Shown: in pieces, positions 1 through 10,734 of the stretch
Numbering within the stretch: the stretch's first letter is position 1
Layout: the number at the start of each line of letters is the position of its first letter
Origin: Ovis canadensis
Taxonomy: Eukaryota > Chordata > Mammalia > Artiodactyla > Bovidae
Direction of reading: 5' to 3'
Assembly: GCF_042477335.2 (NCBI RefSeq)
Contig: NC_091248.1
Span: 121,666,501 to 121,730,500, forward strand
DNA length: 64,000 bases
Position numbers and translations under genes: made by a program
Notes under the pieces: model-generated
What the model saw: only the letters and a program-made list of their open reading frames with translations
What the model was told of the DNA's origin: nothing
The model's database searches: none

Positions 1-330
1 TGCCTTGAAACAACAGGTTTGTTTTCTTGCAGCTCTGTAGGTCAGAAGTCCAGAGAGTGAGCGAGCGTCTCGCTAGGTAGATCAAGGTGTAGGCAGGGCT
101 CATTGTTCCTTCCGTAGCCTCTAGCGGACTATGCCTTTCCTTTCCTTTTCCAGCTTTGAGAGGCTGCCCAAATTCTTTGGCTTGGGGCCCCTTGCTCCAT
201 TAATCAACAATCTCATCCCTTGGATCTCTGTTTCTGTCGTCACATCCCGTTCTCTGCTTCTCCTCTTCTATTTATTTCTGAGCAAGTTTGACCTGTTAGT
301 TCCTTTGTGCCCTGGATCCAATAGGCCTCC
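1..330 (-). repeat. MaLR/MLT1-like LTR remnant (antisense)
   Basis: The stretch reads like the reverse complement of an old mammalian LTR of the MaLR type: a 'cagctctgtaggtcagaagtcc' type block, then 'atcaaggtgtaggcagggct', then a pyrimidine-rich run. The match is by memory of the family pattern and is weak; short open frames here have no recognisable protein. Confidence 0.35.
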
Positions 331-539
331 CTCAATTCTAAATTCTATAGCCTTTTTAATGCTCATTTCCCTTCGGTCTTTCTGTTCATAGTTCATCTTT
401 GTCCCCCAGATAATATGTAGGTAGAACATGGTATCAAAACACTTGCCTTGTTCTCTTACTTTCACTGAAAAGTCTGCTGCTACTCGGAGCTCAGAGTTGT
501 TGACATACATGTGACATGTGTGAGAAAGGACTTCCTAAA

Positions 540-760
540 CTCCTAGCGGCGGTCAGTATAAGATCCCAGTCTGCCTGAGCTCCCCTCGCGCTCCTTTCCT
601 CCTCAGGCCCAGAGCCAGTCAGCAAAGGGCATGCTGCTGACGTCAGAGGAGGAGGGGTGAGGGGCCCGGGGTGAGGGGCGGCAGCAGGGGGAGGAGAGAG
701 GCTGAGCAGAACAGCCGGGTCGCAGTTGGCCAGGAATTTGCTGGCTGAAGTCTGTAGTGT
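540..760. promoter_or_regulatory. GC-rich candidate promoter with a perfect CRE
   Basis: This is the most GC-rich part of the window. It holds the palindrome TGACGTCA at 638-645, preceded by TGC so that it also resembles a MAF recognition element, and a GGGGCGG GC-box-like motif near 675. In human the OR2F genes lie next to TCAF1, whose transcription start faces them, so this could be the 5' end of the TCAF1 orthologue read on the minus strand. That assignment is inference; no exon or splice site was established. Confidence 0.25.
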
Positions 761-824
761 GCTTGTGTTTTTGCAAGCTGGAGGAGGTTCACAGACTGCC
801 CTGGCTGTTTCCTGTCAGCCCCCA

Positions 825-843
825 ACGCGCGCGCGCGCACGCA

Positions 844-874
<31 letters not shown>
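825..874. repeat. (GC)n/(AC)n microsatellite
   Basis: An alternating purine-pyrimidine run: CG dinucleotides followed by about 14 uninterrupted CA units. It has Z-DNA-forming potential and is likely length-polymorphic. Confidence 0.95.
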
Positions 875-1568
875 CCCCTAAAGCTTGGAGGGCCAGGAAT
901 CTAGGCCTCAGGGATTTTGTACTGAAAGCCTGTGGTCATACTCCATGCCCACCCTTTCTGCTGCCTGTGTCTCAGTATTCCTTTTTTAAAAATATATATA
1001 TAAAGGTAGAAATTGGATGATATATTTTAGCTCTGAAACTCTGTGACCAATTACACAGCGAAAACAACCTGAACCGAAAATAGTGGACTCTGCAGGTGTG
1101 TCTGGGGAGAGTATGGGTGAGCAGACATGTTGCCTGTGTGCTGTCCATTTTTGAGAGGAGCAGGGATATGGCGAGAGAGAAATGCAGCTGTCTTGGCGGA
1201 GAGAATGAGAGAGAAAGCTCAAAGCTAAGTCTGCAGTCTCTCAACACCCATCTGCATCCACCAGGTCCCCTAGCAGCCCCACCTCTCAACTGCACATACC
1301 TGTCCAGGCATTGGCTTTTCCTTCTACCCTCAAAGGACTCTGTAGTCAGAAACTACCTCTTTGGGCCTGGGTGGCAGGTTGCTCACTTCTGGAAACCTCT
1401 GAGAAGTCATGCCCCCTTGTCTGCCCTTCAATGCCAGAGCAGACTTTGGCAGGGCAGTGCCAGAGTCTTGCCTGTTTTCAGTTAAGGAGGCAAAGGAGAA
1501 GGGAGCAGAGGTTGTGAATGCAAACACAAAGGTTGACCCTGCCTGAGTCAGGGGAATTCTTCCTGCCT
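875..1568. other. Gene-free stretch, nothing recognised
   Basis: Open frames of up to about 129 codons occur on both strands, but none has a recognisable domain or family resemblance. I see no clear repeat. Confidence 0.4.
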
Positions 1569-1569
1569 T

Positions 1570-1860
1570 CAAACTGGGACGTGTGGCTTTTTGTCCTGCC
1601 TGTAAACTCCAGCTGAAACGTGGGCTCTTCCTGAGTGTTGTGCCTGTTGACTTTCAAACTGGAATTAACCATTAACTCTCTTGGCCTCCAGCTTCCAGAC
1701 TTACCTTGCAGATTTTTAGGCTTGCCAGCCTCCATAATTGTGGGAGCAATTCCTAATATTAAATAAATCTTCAGCTATGTATCTATCTATGTGTCTATCT
1801 ATCCATCCATTCATCTGTCTATCCTATTGGTTCTGTTTCTCTGGAGAGCTCTAATACAGC
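1570..1860 (+). repeat. Old interspersed repeat ending in a (TATC)n-type tract
   Basis: The tail 'ccagcctccataattgtgggagcaattcc', an AATAAA-like block, a TATC/CATC-rich microsatellite at about 1778-1826 and 'ggttctgtttctctggagag' is a pattern seen at the end of an old mammalian LTR-type repeat. I cannot name the subfamily with confidence. Confidence 0.45.
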
Positions 1861-2604
1861 CCCACCCTCCCCTGAGTTACTCATTTGGAACTTGCTGTCC
1901 AGTACTATGTACCCACCTCAACTACTTCCACATGGCTCTGTTGCTGGAACTCCTGAATACAAGCCCCTCACAGGGGCTTCTCTTTATAGGAGTGAAGAAT
2001 GAACTCAAGACAGGTCTTACTCCCTGTGTTTCCTTGTGCTGTTTCCCCCTTCACCACCCCTTAGAGATCTATGTTGTTTAGCAAAAGGGGAGATTTCAGT
2101 ACACTGGTTGTAACTCTTCACTCTAGTCTGGGATAAAACTCATAAATAAATCTACTCCTGGAGAGTCTTTATGGTTGCTTCCTTCTCTCCCCATTGTCTT
2201 CCTCATCTCCTCATATGACCCTCCCTATGAACTTTTATAGGGACAGAAATAGATGTTTAAAATGGAATTATTACAAACACCACTGAGGAAAAAATTTAAA
2301 GCTTATGCTTGGGATATTTTGTGGTTTGAAATCAAGTTTTCTCAGTCTTAAGTAAAAACTTCACTGAGCAGTAAATATAATTAATTTAGGAACAGTGGGA
2401 GGATGGGAGAGAACTGGAGGAAGACTGATTAAACTGTAGAATTTTTTTTTTTAAATATTAAGTGCCATCTCTTATTTAGGATAATGACTTCCTTATTTTT
2501 ATGAAAGCAATGCATTGCATAAAGAGATGGGCATAAAGGAAAAATAATAAAGAGGGTCATATTGTACACAGTATTTTTAATATAAAAGGTATCAGTCTTA
2601 GATA
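1861..2604. other. Gene-free stretch, nothing recognised
   Basis: AT-rich single-copy-looking sequence without a supported gene or a repeat I can name. Confidence 0.4.
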
Positions 2605-3128
2605 GTTTGGGCTGCTATAACAAAGATCAACTGCGTGAATTAAGCAAGATATTTATTTCTGGGAAAGACTGAAGGCAAAAGGAGAAGAGGGTAGCAGAGG
2701 ATGAGATGGTTAGATAGCATCACCAACTCAATGGACATGACTCTGAGAAAACTCTGGGAGACAGTGAAGGACAGGGAAGCCTGAAGTGCTGCAGTCCCCC
2801 AGGTTGCAAAGAGTCGGACATCACTTACCAACTGAATGACAACAATTTCTCATAGTACTGGAGGCTGGGCAATCTGAGATCAAGTTGCCAGTAGATTTGG
2901 TGTCTGGTGATAACCCTCATCCTGGTTCATAGTGTCTTCTTGATGTCCTCACATGGCAAAGAAAGCTCAGATTTCTTCATCCCCTTCCTAGGGCAGTAAT
3001 CCCATTCTTGAGGGCTCCAGCCTCGTGACCTAATGACTTCCCAAAGCCCATACTTCCTAATACCTTCACATTAGTGTTTAAGATTTCAGCATATGAATTC
3101 TGGGGGACACAAACATTCATTCCCTAAC
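2605..3128 (-). repeat. MLT1-type (MaLR) LTR, antisense, split by BovB
   Basis: Read on the minus strand this has the typical MLT1 LTR order: 'gtgtcccccagaattcatatg', 'gaggtcatgag...gggattactgccctag', 'catgtgaggacatcaagaag', 'gaaccaggatgagg', 'gacaccaaatctactggc', 'cctccagtactatgagaaat', ending in 'ttgttatagcagcccaaac'. A BovB 3' fragment interrupts it inside the 'gaaataaat' block. Confidence 0.7.
2656..2850 (+). mobile_element. BovB 3'-end fragment
   Basis: About 195 bp of BovB 3' terminal sequence ('gggaaagactgaaggcaaaaggagaag' through 'gcaaagagtcggacatcac'). It sits inside the MLT1 LTR with ATTTCT on both sides as a probable short target duplication, so it is younger than the LTR. Confidence 0.8.
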
Positions 3129-4376
3129 AGTATTATTTTTAGCCTAAACTGAATTCAACAAAGAAGCTGAAGAACTGCTCAGGTAAATGTTTCACCACAG
3201 CAAGAACATCTGAATATTGCTAAGTGTTCTGCACTGGGATTTCCTCCACTGGGCTCAGCGTGTCCTCTCTTCAGAGCGTGATATGTTTGAACCCTGGAAG
3301 GCCTTGAGTGCTACAAGTTTCCTTATTCTTTGCCAAGACCATGGTGGAGGTAGAGAGAAGTTTCTACCTCTCCAATTGTACTCTGACTTTTTCCCAGGCT
3401 ACTCCCATGTCATTCCACAGACTCAGAACTAGATAATATCAGTGAGAATACTTAGCATTTGGTACATTCACCTTCTTTCCTTAGTACAATTTCTCAGTGA
3501 TGAGGTTGTTGGAAACATGAGTGAGGGTAGTGTTTAAGCATCATTCCAGGATGAATCAGAATCTAATTTTTTGTAGAGGCAAGATCTAGAACCTGGCTTC
3601 AAATACCCATTTTTATGTAAGACGTGACTTGAATACAGCCTGGTATATAGCAAGGGCCATGCATTTATTATTAAATTATGTTCACTTTCAGAAGTTTATG
3701 AAATGAGGCTGTGCCCCATTCCTTCTTTGCTGTATGTTAAGAACTATTTCTTTTGTGCTGTAACACCTTTCTTTAAGTTAATTTCACTAAATATTGATGG
3801 AAGGGAATTTTGGGACCTGGCCTGCTTCTGCCATTTTTCATTGGAAATTGCTCCAATTACCATCTAACAGAAGTGAGCATTTATGTGAACCAGCACATTT
3901 CTGGAAGACATCTGTTTTCTTTTATAAAATTCTCAAGTGATCACACTTTTTACTTTAACTTTAAAAAGTCTTATGAGTCATTTTTCTCCTAGTCACTCAA
4001 ATATATAGTCTGCAGTCTCTTTTCTCTTGCTGTCTCTCTCTCTCTCTAAATCTCATTTGGAAATTCAAATAAAGTGGTTTGGAGAAAGAAAAAATGACCT
4101 AGCATCCTTCTAAGGGAAGAAAAACTACCTATTTTAAAGCAGGATTAAAAAAAAATAAAGTTGACACTCTTTTGGCCAGTGTTCAGGCTGGGGTACTCCT
4201 GGGAGCCACTCTTGGACATTTCCTGGCGTATAGGAGTTATTGATGATGGTACTACCAGAGGCTGGGAGCGTGGGAACCTCCAGATCCACTCAGTTTCTTC
4301 TAAGTAGTTTTCTGCCAGGAAGCCATTCTCTCAGAGTCAAGGCCTAGATGTCAGGCATGTAACCCTGGGCAAGCAC
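3129..4376. other. Gene-free stretch
   Basis: No supported gene. It contains a short (CT)n run at about 4028-4047 and a lysine/poly-A-like tract near 4145. I cannot name a repeat over most of it. Confidence 0.4.
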
Positions 4377-4633
4377 TAATGCTAAAGCTGAAACTCCAGT
4401 ACTTTGGCCACCAGATGCAAACGGCTGACTCATTGGAAAAGATCCTGATACTGGGAAAGACTGAACCAAAGAAGGGGGTGGCAAGAGGAAGAGGTGGTTA
4501 GATACTGCCACTGATTCAATGGACATGAGTTTGAGCAAACTCCAGGAGACAGTGAAGGACAGAGGAGCCTGGCATGCTGCAGCTCATGGGGTTGCAAAGA
4601 GTCAGATACGACTTAGTGACTGAACAGAAACAA
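4377..4633 (+). mobile_element. BovB 3'-end fragment
   Basis: Sense BovB sequence from the 'gctgaaactccagtactttggccacc' block to the terminal 'gcaaagagtcagatacgacttagtgactgaac'. It encodes the C-terminal ORF2 tail in fragments only, and is diverged. Confidence 0.85.
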
Positions 4634-5186
4634 CAAATACTAAAATATATAAAATCCGGAATGAGTGAGGCATCTTATTCAATTTCTTCTGTTTTTTTCT
4701 AATTGATCCAGTAGATTTCCAGATTTTAACTTCTTATGTTTGTGGAATATATGTCCTTTGTTATAGTAAATTCTATTTTCAATAAGCTGTTATACATTTA
4801 TTAAGCTGTTTATATTTATTTAAAAATGAAACTTTTATTTCTGGTGTACCTATTAACATGTGTGGGACAGAGTTCTGTGAAATAACAATTGAGGACAAAC
4901 TGGTCTATGGATTGCTATTCTTGTTTTAAGTTTGCCAGGTTTAGTCCTAGAGCTGTGTTAACTTTCTAGAATCTGGACATGAATAAAACTTTGTCAATAT
5001 TTTGGTTTACTATATTAAAATAACATATGTTTCATCATTATAAAACTATTCTGTTCATTACAGAAAATTGGGAAAATATAAAAAATCAGAGAACAAAGAA
5101 GTATTTAAGTCACCTAAATATATTCCCAGTACTAAAGATAACTGTGGTTAACATTCTAATCACTTTTAATTTACCTATATCTATAT
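4634..5186. other. AT-rich gene-free stretch
   Basis: AT-rich sequence with no supported gene. Nothing more specific can be said. Confidence 0.4.
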
Positions 5187-5193
5187 AGGTATC

Positions 5194-6532
5194 ACTTTAC
5201 CAGCGTGTGAGATGAATGCAATTGTGCGGTGGTTTGAGCATTCTTTGGCATTGCCTTTCTTTGAGATTGGAATGAAAACTGACCTTTTCCGGTCCTGTGG
5301 CCAATGTGTGAACTGTGAACTTCCAGATCCAGATGTTCAAGCTGCTTTTAGAAAAGGCAGAGGAACCAGAGATCAAATTGCCAACGTCCGCTGGATCATG
5401 GAAAAAGAAAGAGAGTTCCAGAAAAACATCTATTTCTGCTTTATTGACTATGCCAAAGCCTTTGACTGTGTGGATCACAATCAACTGTGGAAAAATTCTG
5501 AAAGAGATGGGAATACCAGACCGCCTGACCTGCCTCTTGAGAAACCTATATGCAGGTCAGGAAGCAACAGTTAGAACTGGACATGGAACAACAGACTGGT
5601 TCCAAATAGGAAAAGGAGTACGTCAAGGTTGTATACTGTCACCCTGCTTATTTAACTTATATGCAGAGTACATCATGAGAAACGCTGGGCTGGAAGAAGC
5701 ACAAGTTGGAATCAAGATTGCTGGGAGAAATATCAATAACCTCAGATATGCAGATGTGAAAGTGCCTCAGATATGGCAGAAAGTGAAGAGAAACTAAAAA
5801 GCCTCTTAATGAAAGTGAAAGAGGAGAGTGAAAAAGTTGGCTTAAAGCTCAACATTCAGAAAAAAAAAGATCATGGCATCTGGTCCCATCACTTCATGGG
5901 AAGTAGATGGGGAAACGGTGCCAAACTTTATTTTTTGGGGCTCCAAAATCACTGCAGTTGGTGATTGCAGCCATGAAATTAAAAGACACTTAATCCTTGG
6001 AAGAAAAGTTATGACAAACCTAGATAGCATATTGTAAAGCAGAGATATTACTTTTCCAACGAAAGTCCATCTAGTCAAGGCTATGGTTTTTCCAGTGGTC
6101 ATGTATGGATGTGAGAGTTGGACTATGAAGAAAGCTGAGTGCCGAAGAATTGATTCTTTTGAACTGTGGTGTTGGAGAAGACTCTTGAGAGCCCCTTGGA
6201 CTACAAGGAAATCCAACCAGTCCATCCTAAAGGAGATCAGCCCTGGGATTTCTTTGGAAGGAATGATGCTGAAGCTGAAACTCCAGTACTTTGGCCATCT
6301 CATGTGAAGAGTTGACTCATTGGAAAAGACTCTGATGCTGGGAGGGATTGGGGGCAGGAGGAGAAGGGGACGACAGAGGATGAGGTGGCTGGATGGAATC
6401 ACCGACTTGATGGATGTGAGTTTGAGTGAACTCCGGGAGATGGTGATGGACAGGGAGGCCTGGCGTGCTGCAATTCATGGGGTTGCAAAGAGTCAGAGAC
6501 GACTGAGTGACTGAACTGAACTGAACTGATAC
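5194..6532 (+). mobile_element. BovB LINE copy, 5'-inverted (twin-primed), dead
   Basis: About 1.3 kb of BovB. From about 5310 it is sense and encodes the reverse transcriptase (blocks RKGRGTRDQIA, FIDYAKAFDCVDHNQL, GVRQGCILSPCLFNLYAEYI) down to the 3' (CTGAA)n end. The first about 115 bp are the immediately upstream BovB segment in reverse orientation, the signature of twin priming. AGGTATC flanks both ends (5187-5193 and 6533-6539) as a target-site duplication. The catalytic block reads YADV followed by a frame disruption instead of YADD, and frames shift several times, so it is non-functional. Confidence 0.85.
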
Positions 6533-6539
6533 AGGTATC

Positions 6540-7218
6540 TTTCTTGGATTTATATATGTTCAGATACTTACGACACAAATTATTGTGTGTGTTGTATGCA
6601 GTTCTATGTTGTATTCTTTTCACCACAAGTTCCCCATGACATTTCCCCATGACATTAAACGTTGTTTAAATATATTTTTAATAACTGTATAACAGTTCTG
6701 CTCGCTGAAATTATACTTAGTTTCCATTTTGAAATTAGGTGATTCCAGAAATTTGCTAGTCAAAATAATCTTGTTAAAAAAATCTGTTTTACTTACATCT
6801 TGATCTGCATGTTTTACTTACAGCTTGATTGCATTTCTGATTATAGGATGGATTCCTTGACGTAGAAGTAAGGAGCCAAAAGACATAGCATTTAGAAGAT
6901 TTTTGATACATAGTGCCAATTTATCCTCTAGAAATATTTTATATATTTATACTCTCAACAACCCAATATAAATGTATTCTTCTGGACTTCCAGTGGACTA
7001 TCTTCTTTTCTAAACCTTATATAAGCTTTCCACATATTACCTGAGATCCCTTTTGGTACAGATAGAAACATGTGTGGCCTAATGGGCTTTCCTTTCCTTT
7101 CTCCTGAGTCCAACACATATAGAGCCTAAAATGAAAGAAAGGCATATTTTCTAATATAAACTGGAGTATGGGGAGGTTATGAAGATTTACTAGATTAAAA
7201 TCAGATTTGCAGTTCATA
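6540..7218. other. AT-rich gene-free stretch
   Basis: No supported gene and no repeat I can name. The direct duplicate 'catgacatttccccatgacatt' near 6640 is a small local duplication. Confidence 0.4.
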
Positions 7219-7220
7219 TA

Positions 7221-7546
7221 TTGGATTAGCCAAAAAGTTCATTGGGATTTTTAAAAGACATATTTTTCATTTTAACCAAGACTGTTACAGTGAAGTGAGC
7301 TTGCTCAGTCGTGTCTGACTCTTTGCGACCCCATGGACTGTAGCCCACCAGGCTCTTCCATCCAGGGGATTCTCCAAGCAAGAATATTGGAGTGGATTGC
7401 CATTTCCTTCTCCAGGGGAACTTCCCGACCCAGGGATAGAACGCTAGTCTCCTGCATTGCAGGCAGGCGCTTTACCCTCTGAGCCACCGGGGAAGCTGTT
7501 ATTGAACAAGTATTCCTGAACTGAACAAACTTTTTGATCAACCCAA
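7221..7546. mobile_element. Mariner-like short element, split by a SINE
   Basis: The left end TTGGATTAGCCAAAAAGTTC (7221-7240) and the right end, which read in reverse is TTGGGTTGATCAAAAAGTTT, are imperfect terminal inverted repeats of the mammalian mariner type. Each is bordered by TA (7219-7220 and 7547-7548), the expected target duplication. Only about 120 bp of its own sequence remains, with no transposase; the rest is an inserted Bov-tA. Confidence 0.75.
7288..7495 (-). mobile_element. Bov-tA SINE (antisense) inside the mariner-like element
   Basis: Reverse complement of Bov-tA: starts in the 'gtcgtgtctgactctttgcgacccc' 3' body and ends with the tRNA-Glu-derived head 'gagccaccggggaag'. 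CTGTTA lies at both ends as a short target duplication. Confidence 0.9.
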
Positions 7547-7591
7547 TACTTGCTGCACAAGGCTCCAGATGGCAGCGCCAGGGAAGGCAGC

Positions 7592-7970
7592 CTCTGCACA
7601 CGGCCCCTAGCACCACCCTGGACTTCAGTGTTGTGAGCAGCCTCTTTGCACACAGCCGTCAGCTGCCATCTTGGACTGCAGTGCTGTGAGCAGTCTCTTT
7701 GCACACGGCCCCTGGCACCATCTTGGACTGCAGTGCTGTGAGCAGTCTCTTTGCACACGGCCCCTGGCGCCATCTTGGACTGCAGTGCTCTGAGCAGTCT
7801 CTTTGCACACGGCCCCTGGCGCCATCTTGGACTGCAGTGCTCTGAGCAGTCTCTTTGCACAGGGCCCCTGGCACCATCTTGGACTGCAGTGTTGTGAGCA
7901 GTCTCTTTGCACACGGCCCCTGGCGCCATCTTCGATTGCAGTGCCGTGTGCAGTGCTTCTGCACACTGCC
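7592..7970. repeat. 52-bp minisatellite, about 7 copies, with YY1-like motif
   Basis: Head-to-tail units starting near 7592, 7645, 7698, 7750, 7802, 7854 and 7906, with a decayed partial copy after 7958. Five steps are exactly 52 bp. The core of each of six units is CCATCTTGG or CCATCTTCG (7666, 7718, 7770, 7822, 7874, 7926), in three units preceded by GGCG, whose reverse complement AAGATGGCGCC resembles the YY1 site. Because 52 is 1 modulo 3, all minus-strand frames stay open and give spurious repetitive proteins of 114-161 codons. Confidence 0.95.
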
Positions 7971-8681
7971 ACAGAACTGAGCTGGTGGTGGTAGCCGTTC
8001 CACACTAGGAACTCTGGTATGAAGAACCGAGTAAAGACTTCTGCATGTGGCCCCCTGTGAGCATGTGAAACTGGGCTCAGCGCAAAGGGGAAAAAAAGGT
8101 TAGGCTTTATCTTATTAACCAGATTCTGGTTTTGTTTTGCCTGAAAATTGTTAATGGGCTGTGCCGGTGATCCTTCTGGGGGCAGAACACTGATTAAAAA
8201 TGGCCCAGCTACTTCAAGGGGGTGTTTGTGAGGCGGTGCAGTGAGCTGTGGTGGGGGCTGCAGCCGCCGCCTCTGTGTCCCCAGAGAGGGTTTGTGGAAG
8301 CAAAGTCGGCTTATGGGGCTTTGGATTCAGACTCAATTTTCTCAGAGAAGAGGGTGTTGAGGGCAGGTGCCCAGGAGCAGACCTGCCTTTTGTTTGCTCT
8401 GCTGCTAGGATCCTGGTAGGAGAATGAAGTGAGTGGAGATTGCAGCCACATGCTGGTATTAATATTTTCTGTGTCTAATGTGTCCTGTTCCTGCTTCTGT
8501 TCTGTTCTGCCATGAGATCTTGGCTTTGTGTCCCCCAGCCCTCCAGCTGGGTTGAAAATGAAGGTCACTCTTCCCCGTTCCCTTGCCCTCAACTTGCACC
8601 CTCGGGATGGGTTCTCCGCAGTCTCCCATCTTCTGCCTAAAGCAGGGATTTGTCCAGAGAGGCATCAAAGTTTACTCAGCC

Positions 8682-8683
<2 letters not shown>
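7971..8683. other. Gene-free stretch next to the minisatellite
   Basis: Moderately GC-rich, with open frames of 65-115 codons but no recognisable protein. It may belong to the same unrecognised repeat as the minisatellite; I cannot show this. Confidence 0.35.

Positions 8684-8729
<46 letters not shown>
8684..8729. repeat. (TG)n microsatellite, about 22 units
   Basis: An uninterrupted TG run directly abutting the 3' side of an antisense Bov-tA, a common place for microsatellites in ruminant SINEs. Confidence 0.97.
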
Positions 8730-8731
<2 letters not shown>

Positions 8732-8941
8732 TTAGTCACTCAGTCCTATCAGACTCTTTGCCACACCATGGGCTGTAGCTCTCTAGGCTCCTCTGTCCGT
8801 GGGATTTTTCAGGCAAGAATACTGGAGTGGGGTGTCATTTCCTCCTCCAGGGCATCTTCCCTACCCAGGGATTGAACCCACCATGTCTCCTGTGTCTCCT
8901 GCATTGGGGCGGGGAGATTCTGGACCACTAGCACCTGGGGA
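8730..8941 (-). mobile_element. Bov-tA SINE (antisense)
   Basis: Reverse-complement Bov-tA from 'tttagtcactcagtcctatcagactctttg' to a decayed tRNA-like head ('tggaccactagcacctggg'). It is diverged and contains a duplicated 'tctcctgtgtctcctgcatt'. Confidence 0.85.
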
Positions 8942-9226
8942 GAAGGCAATGGCACCCCACTCCAGTACTCTTGCCTGGGAAAATCCCATGGACAGAGGAG
9001 CCTGGTAGGCTGCAGTCCATGGGGTCGCTAAGAGTTGGACATGACTGAGCGACTTCCCTTTCACTTTTCGCTTTCATGCATTGGAGAAGGAAATGGCAAC
9101 CCACTCTAGTGTTCTTGCCTGGAGAATCCCAAGGACAGGGGAGCCTGGTGGGCTTCCATCTATGGGGTCACACAGCGTCGGACACGACTGAAGCGACTTA
9201 GCAGCAGCAGCACCACCACCACCACC
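8942..9226 (+). mobile_element. Bov-A2 dimeric SINE
   Basis: Two related arms in tandem: first 'aatggcaccccactccagtactcttgcctggg', second 'aaatggcaacccactctagtgttcttgcctgg', joined by a 'ttcacttttcgctttcatgcattgg' linker and ending in 'gcgacttagcagcagcagcacc', the usual Bov-A2 tail. Confidence 0.92.
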
Positions 9227-10382
9227 TGGGGAGCACACTTAGTCCTTTACTTGTCTTTTCCTTCCTGGTGAGGGTGTTTTTGGCTCCCTCTTCCGTTGTC
9301 ACCTTTCCAATTAGGATACATCTCCTCCCTCACTGTCATTTCGGAGTTCTTAGAACTAGAAAGAAAACCATTAGGAAAATGAGAAAGTGGCATTAACCTG
9401 TGCATAAATGCCCTTGGTTCTCAGGAAGTTGAGGGTTTGACAAGAACCATGGATACTCGCATGCAATGGAAGTGACCAAGTGCCCTAATTTTATTGCATT
9501 AATTCTAACTTCCTTCTGCCCTTGATCCCCCCTGCCCGGAAACGTTATTCTGAGACTCTAGGCAGGTCTCTTGAGCTCTCTTGGCTTCTAGTGGGGATAA
9601 TGAGATCTTACCTGAAGTCAGGGGCAGGACCATGGTCGCTGAAGGCCCCTCAGTACTAAAATACACAATTAAATTCCCAGAAACAAAGTCACAATCCAAC
9701 AGAATTTCAGTATTCTCACTCGCCACCAGTGTTCTGAGATAAGAAATGCTAAAGAAATGAGACGGTATATAAGTCAGAATACAGATCGCTAAAATAGGAA
9801 GGACTGAGAAAATGTATATGCAGATTTCTGACTATCAGTGAATGGGCGAAAAATTCTAATTATGAAATGAAATTACACCTAATTTTCTGTAGCAATCATA
9901 AGGCCCTAAAAATGTGGCCTGATTCAGTCAAGGCGCAGACAGGAGGCATTTAGAATCAAACACAACTGAATGACTTGCTGGCATAACCAGCCTGGAAGCC
10001 ATTTGGGTTCTTTTTGCTAATGTATAATTGAAGTGGAAGAGAAGGAAGCCAAAGGCAGGGAGAAATATGAGACACAGGATAGAATTGCTGAGGCCGCATC
10101 TTGGACCCAAGGTGCAGTTTCAGAGTTTGATGTCAGTCTGTCTGAAGCTGACAGAATGACAGGTTAAACTGATGGTGGCTCTTTGCTTCTAAAGGCAGAG
10201 AGGACTGAGACAGCAAGACACACCAGTTGGGCCAGGAGAGGATGCAGGTAGAGAGGCCATCTCAACATTTATTCTTCATGAAGACTGGATGGGCATGAGA
10301 TCACAGACTTTACTCTCCTGGGCATAATTCACAGGAAGCTAAACAAAGTCTTAATAGTCTATTGGACGATTTTGCTAAATAA
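9227..10382. other. Gene-free stretch, nothing recognised
   Basis: Single-copy-looking sequence. A 73-codon minus-strand frame at 9505-9726 has no family resemblance and is not called. Confidence 0.4.
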
Positions 10383-10734
10383 AGTTTGTTGTTGTTCAGT
10401 CACTAAGTTGTGTCTGGCTCTTTACGACCGCCTGGACTGTAGCACATCAGGTATGCTTATCCTTCACTATCTCCCGGAGTTTGCTCACACTTACGTCTAT
10501 TGAGTTGGTGATGCCATCCAACCACCTCATCCTCTGTTGTTCCCTTTTCCTCTGGCCCTTAGTCTTTCCAGCATCAGGCTCTTTTCCAATGAGTCTGCTC
10601 TTCACCTCAGTTATTCAGAGTGTCGGAGCTTCAGCTTCAGCATCAGTCCTTCCAATGAATATTCAGATTTAGTTTCCTTCAGGATTGACTAGTTTGATCT
10701 CCTTGCAGTTCAAGGGACTCTCAAGAGCCATTCT
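10383..10734 (-). mobile_element. BovB 3'-end fragment (antisense)
   Basis: Reverse-complement BovB from its 3' end ('gttgttcagtcactaagttgtgtctggctc') to the 'gatctccttgcagttcaagggactctcaagagcc' block, where it runs directly into a Bov-tA head with no intervening DNA. Confidence 0.85.

Noticed and set aside
1096-1485. 129-codon frame in the left flank
   Set aside because: Overlaps other frames on both strands and has no recognisable domain.
7592-7970. CRISPR-like array
   Set aside because: The units are head-to-tail with no unique spacers and the context is mammalian; it is a minisatellite.
7444-8005. Minus-strand frames of 114-161 codons with a repeated sequence (…KETAH.TAVQDGARG…)
   Set aside because: They arise because a 52-bp tandem unit happens to lack stops in every minus-strand frame; three unrelated frames overlap and none has a promoter, start context or homologue.
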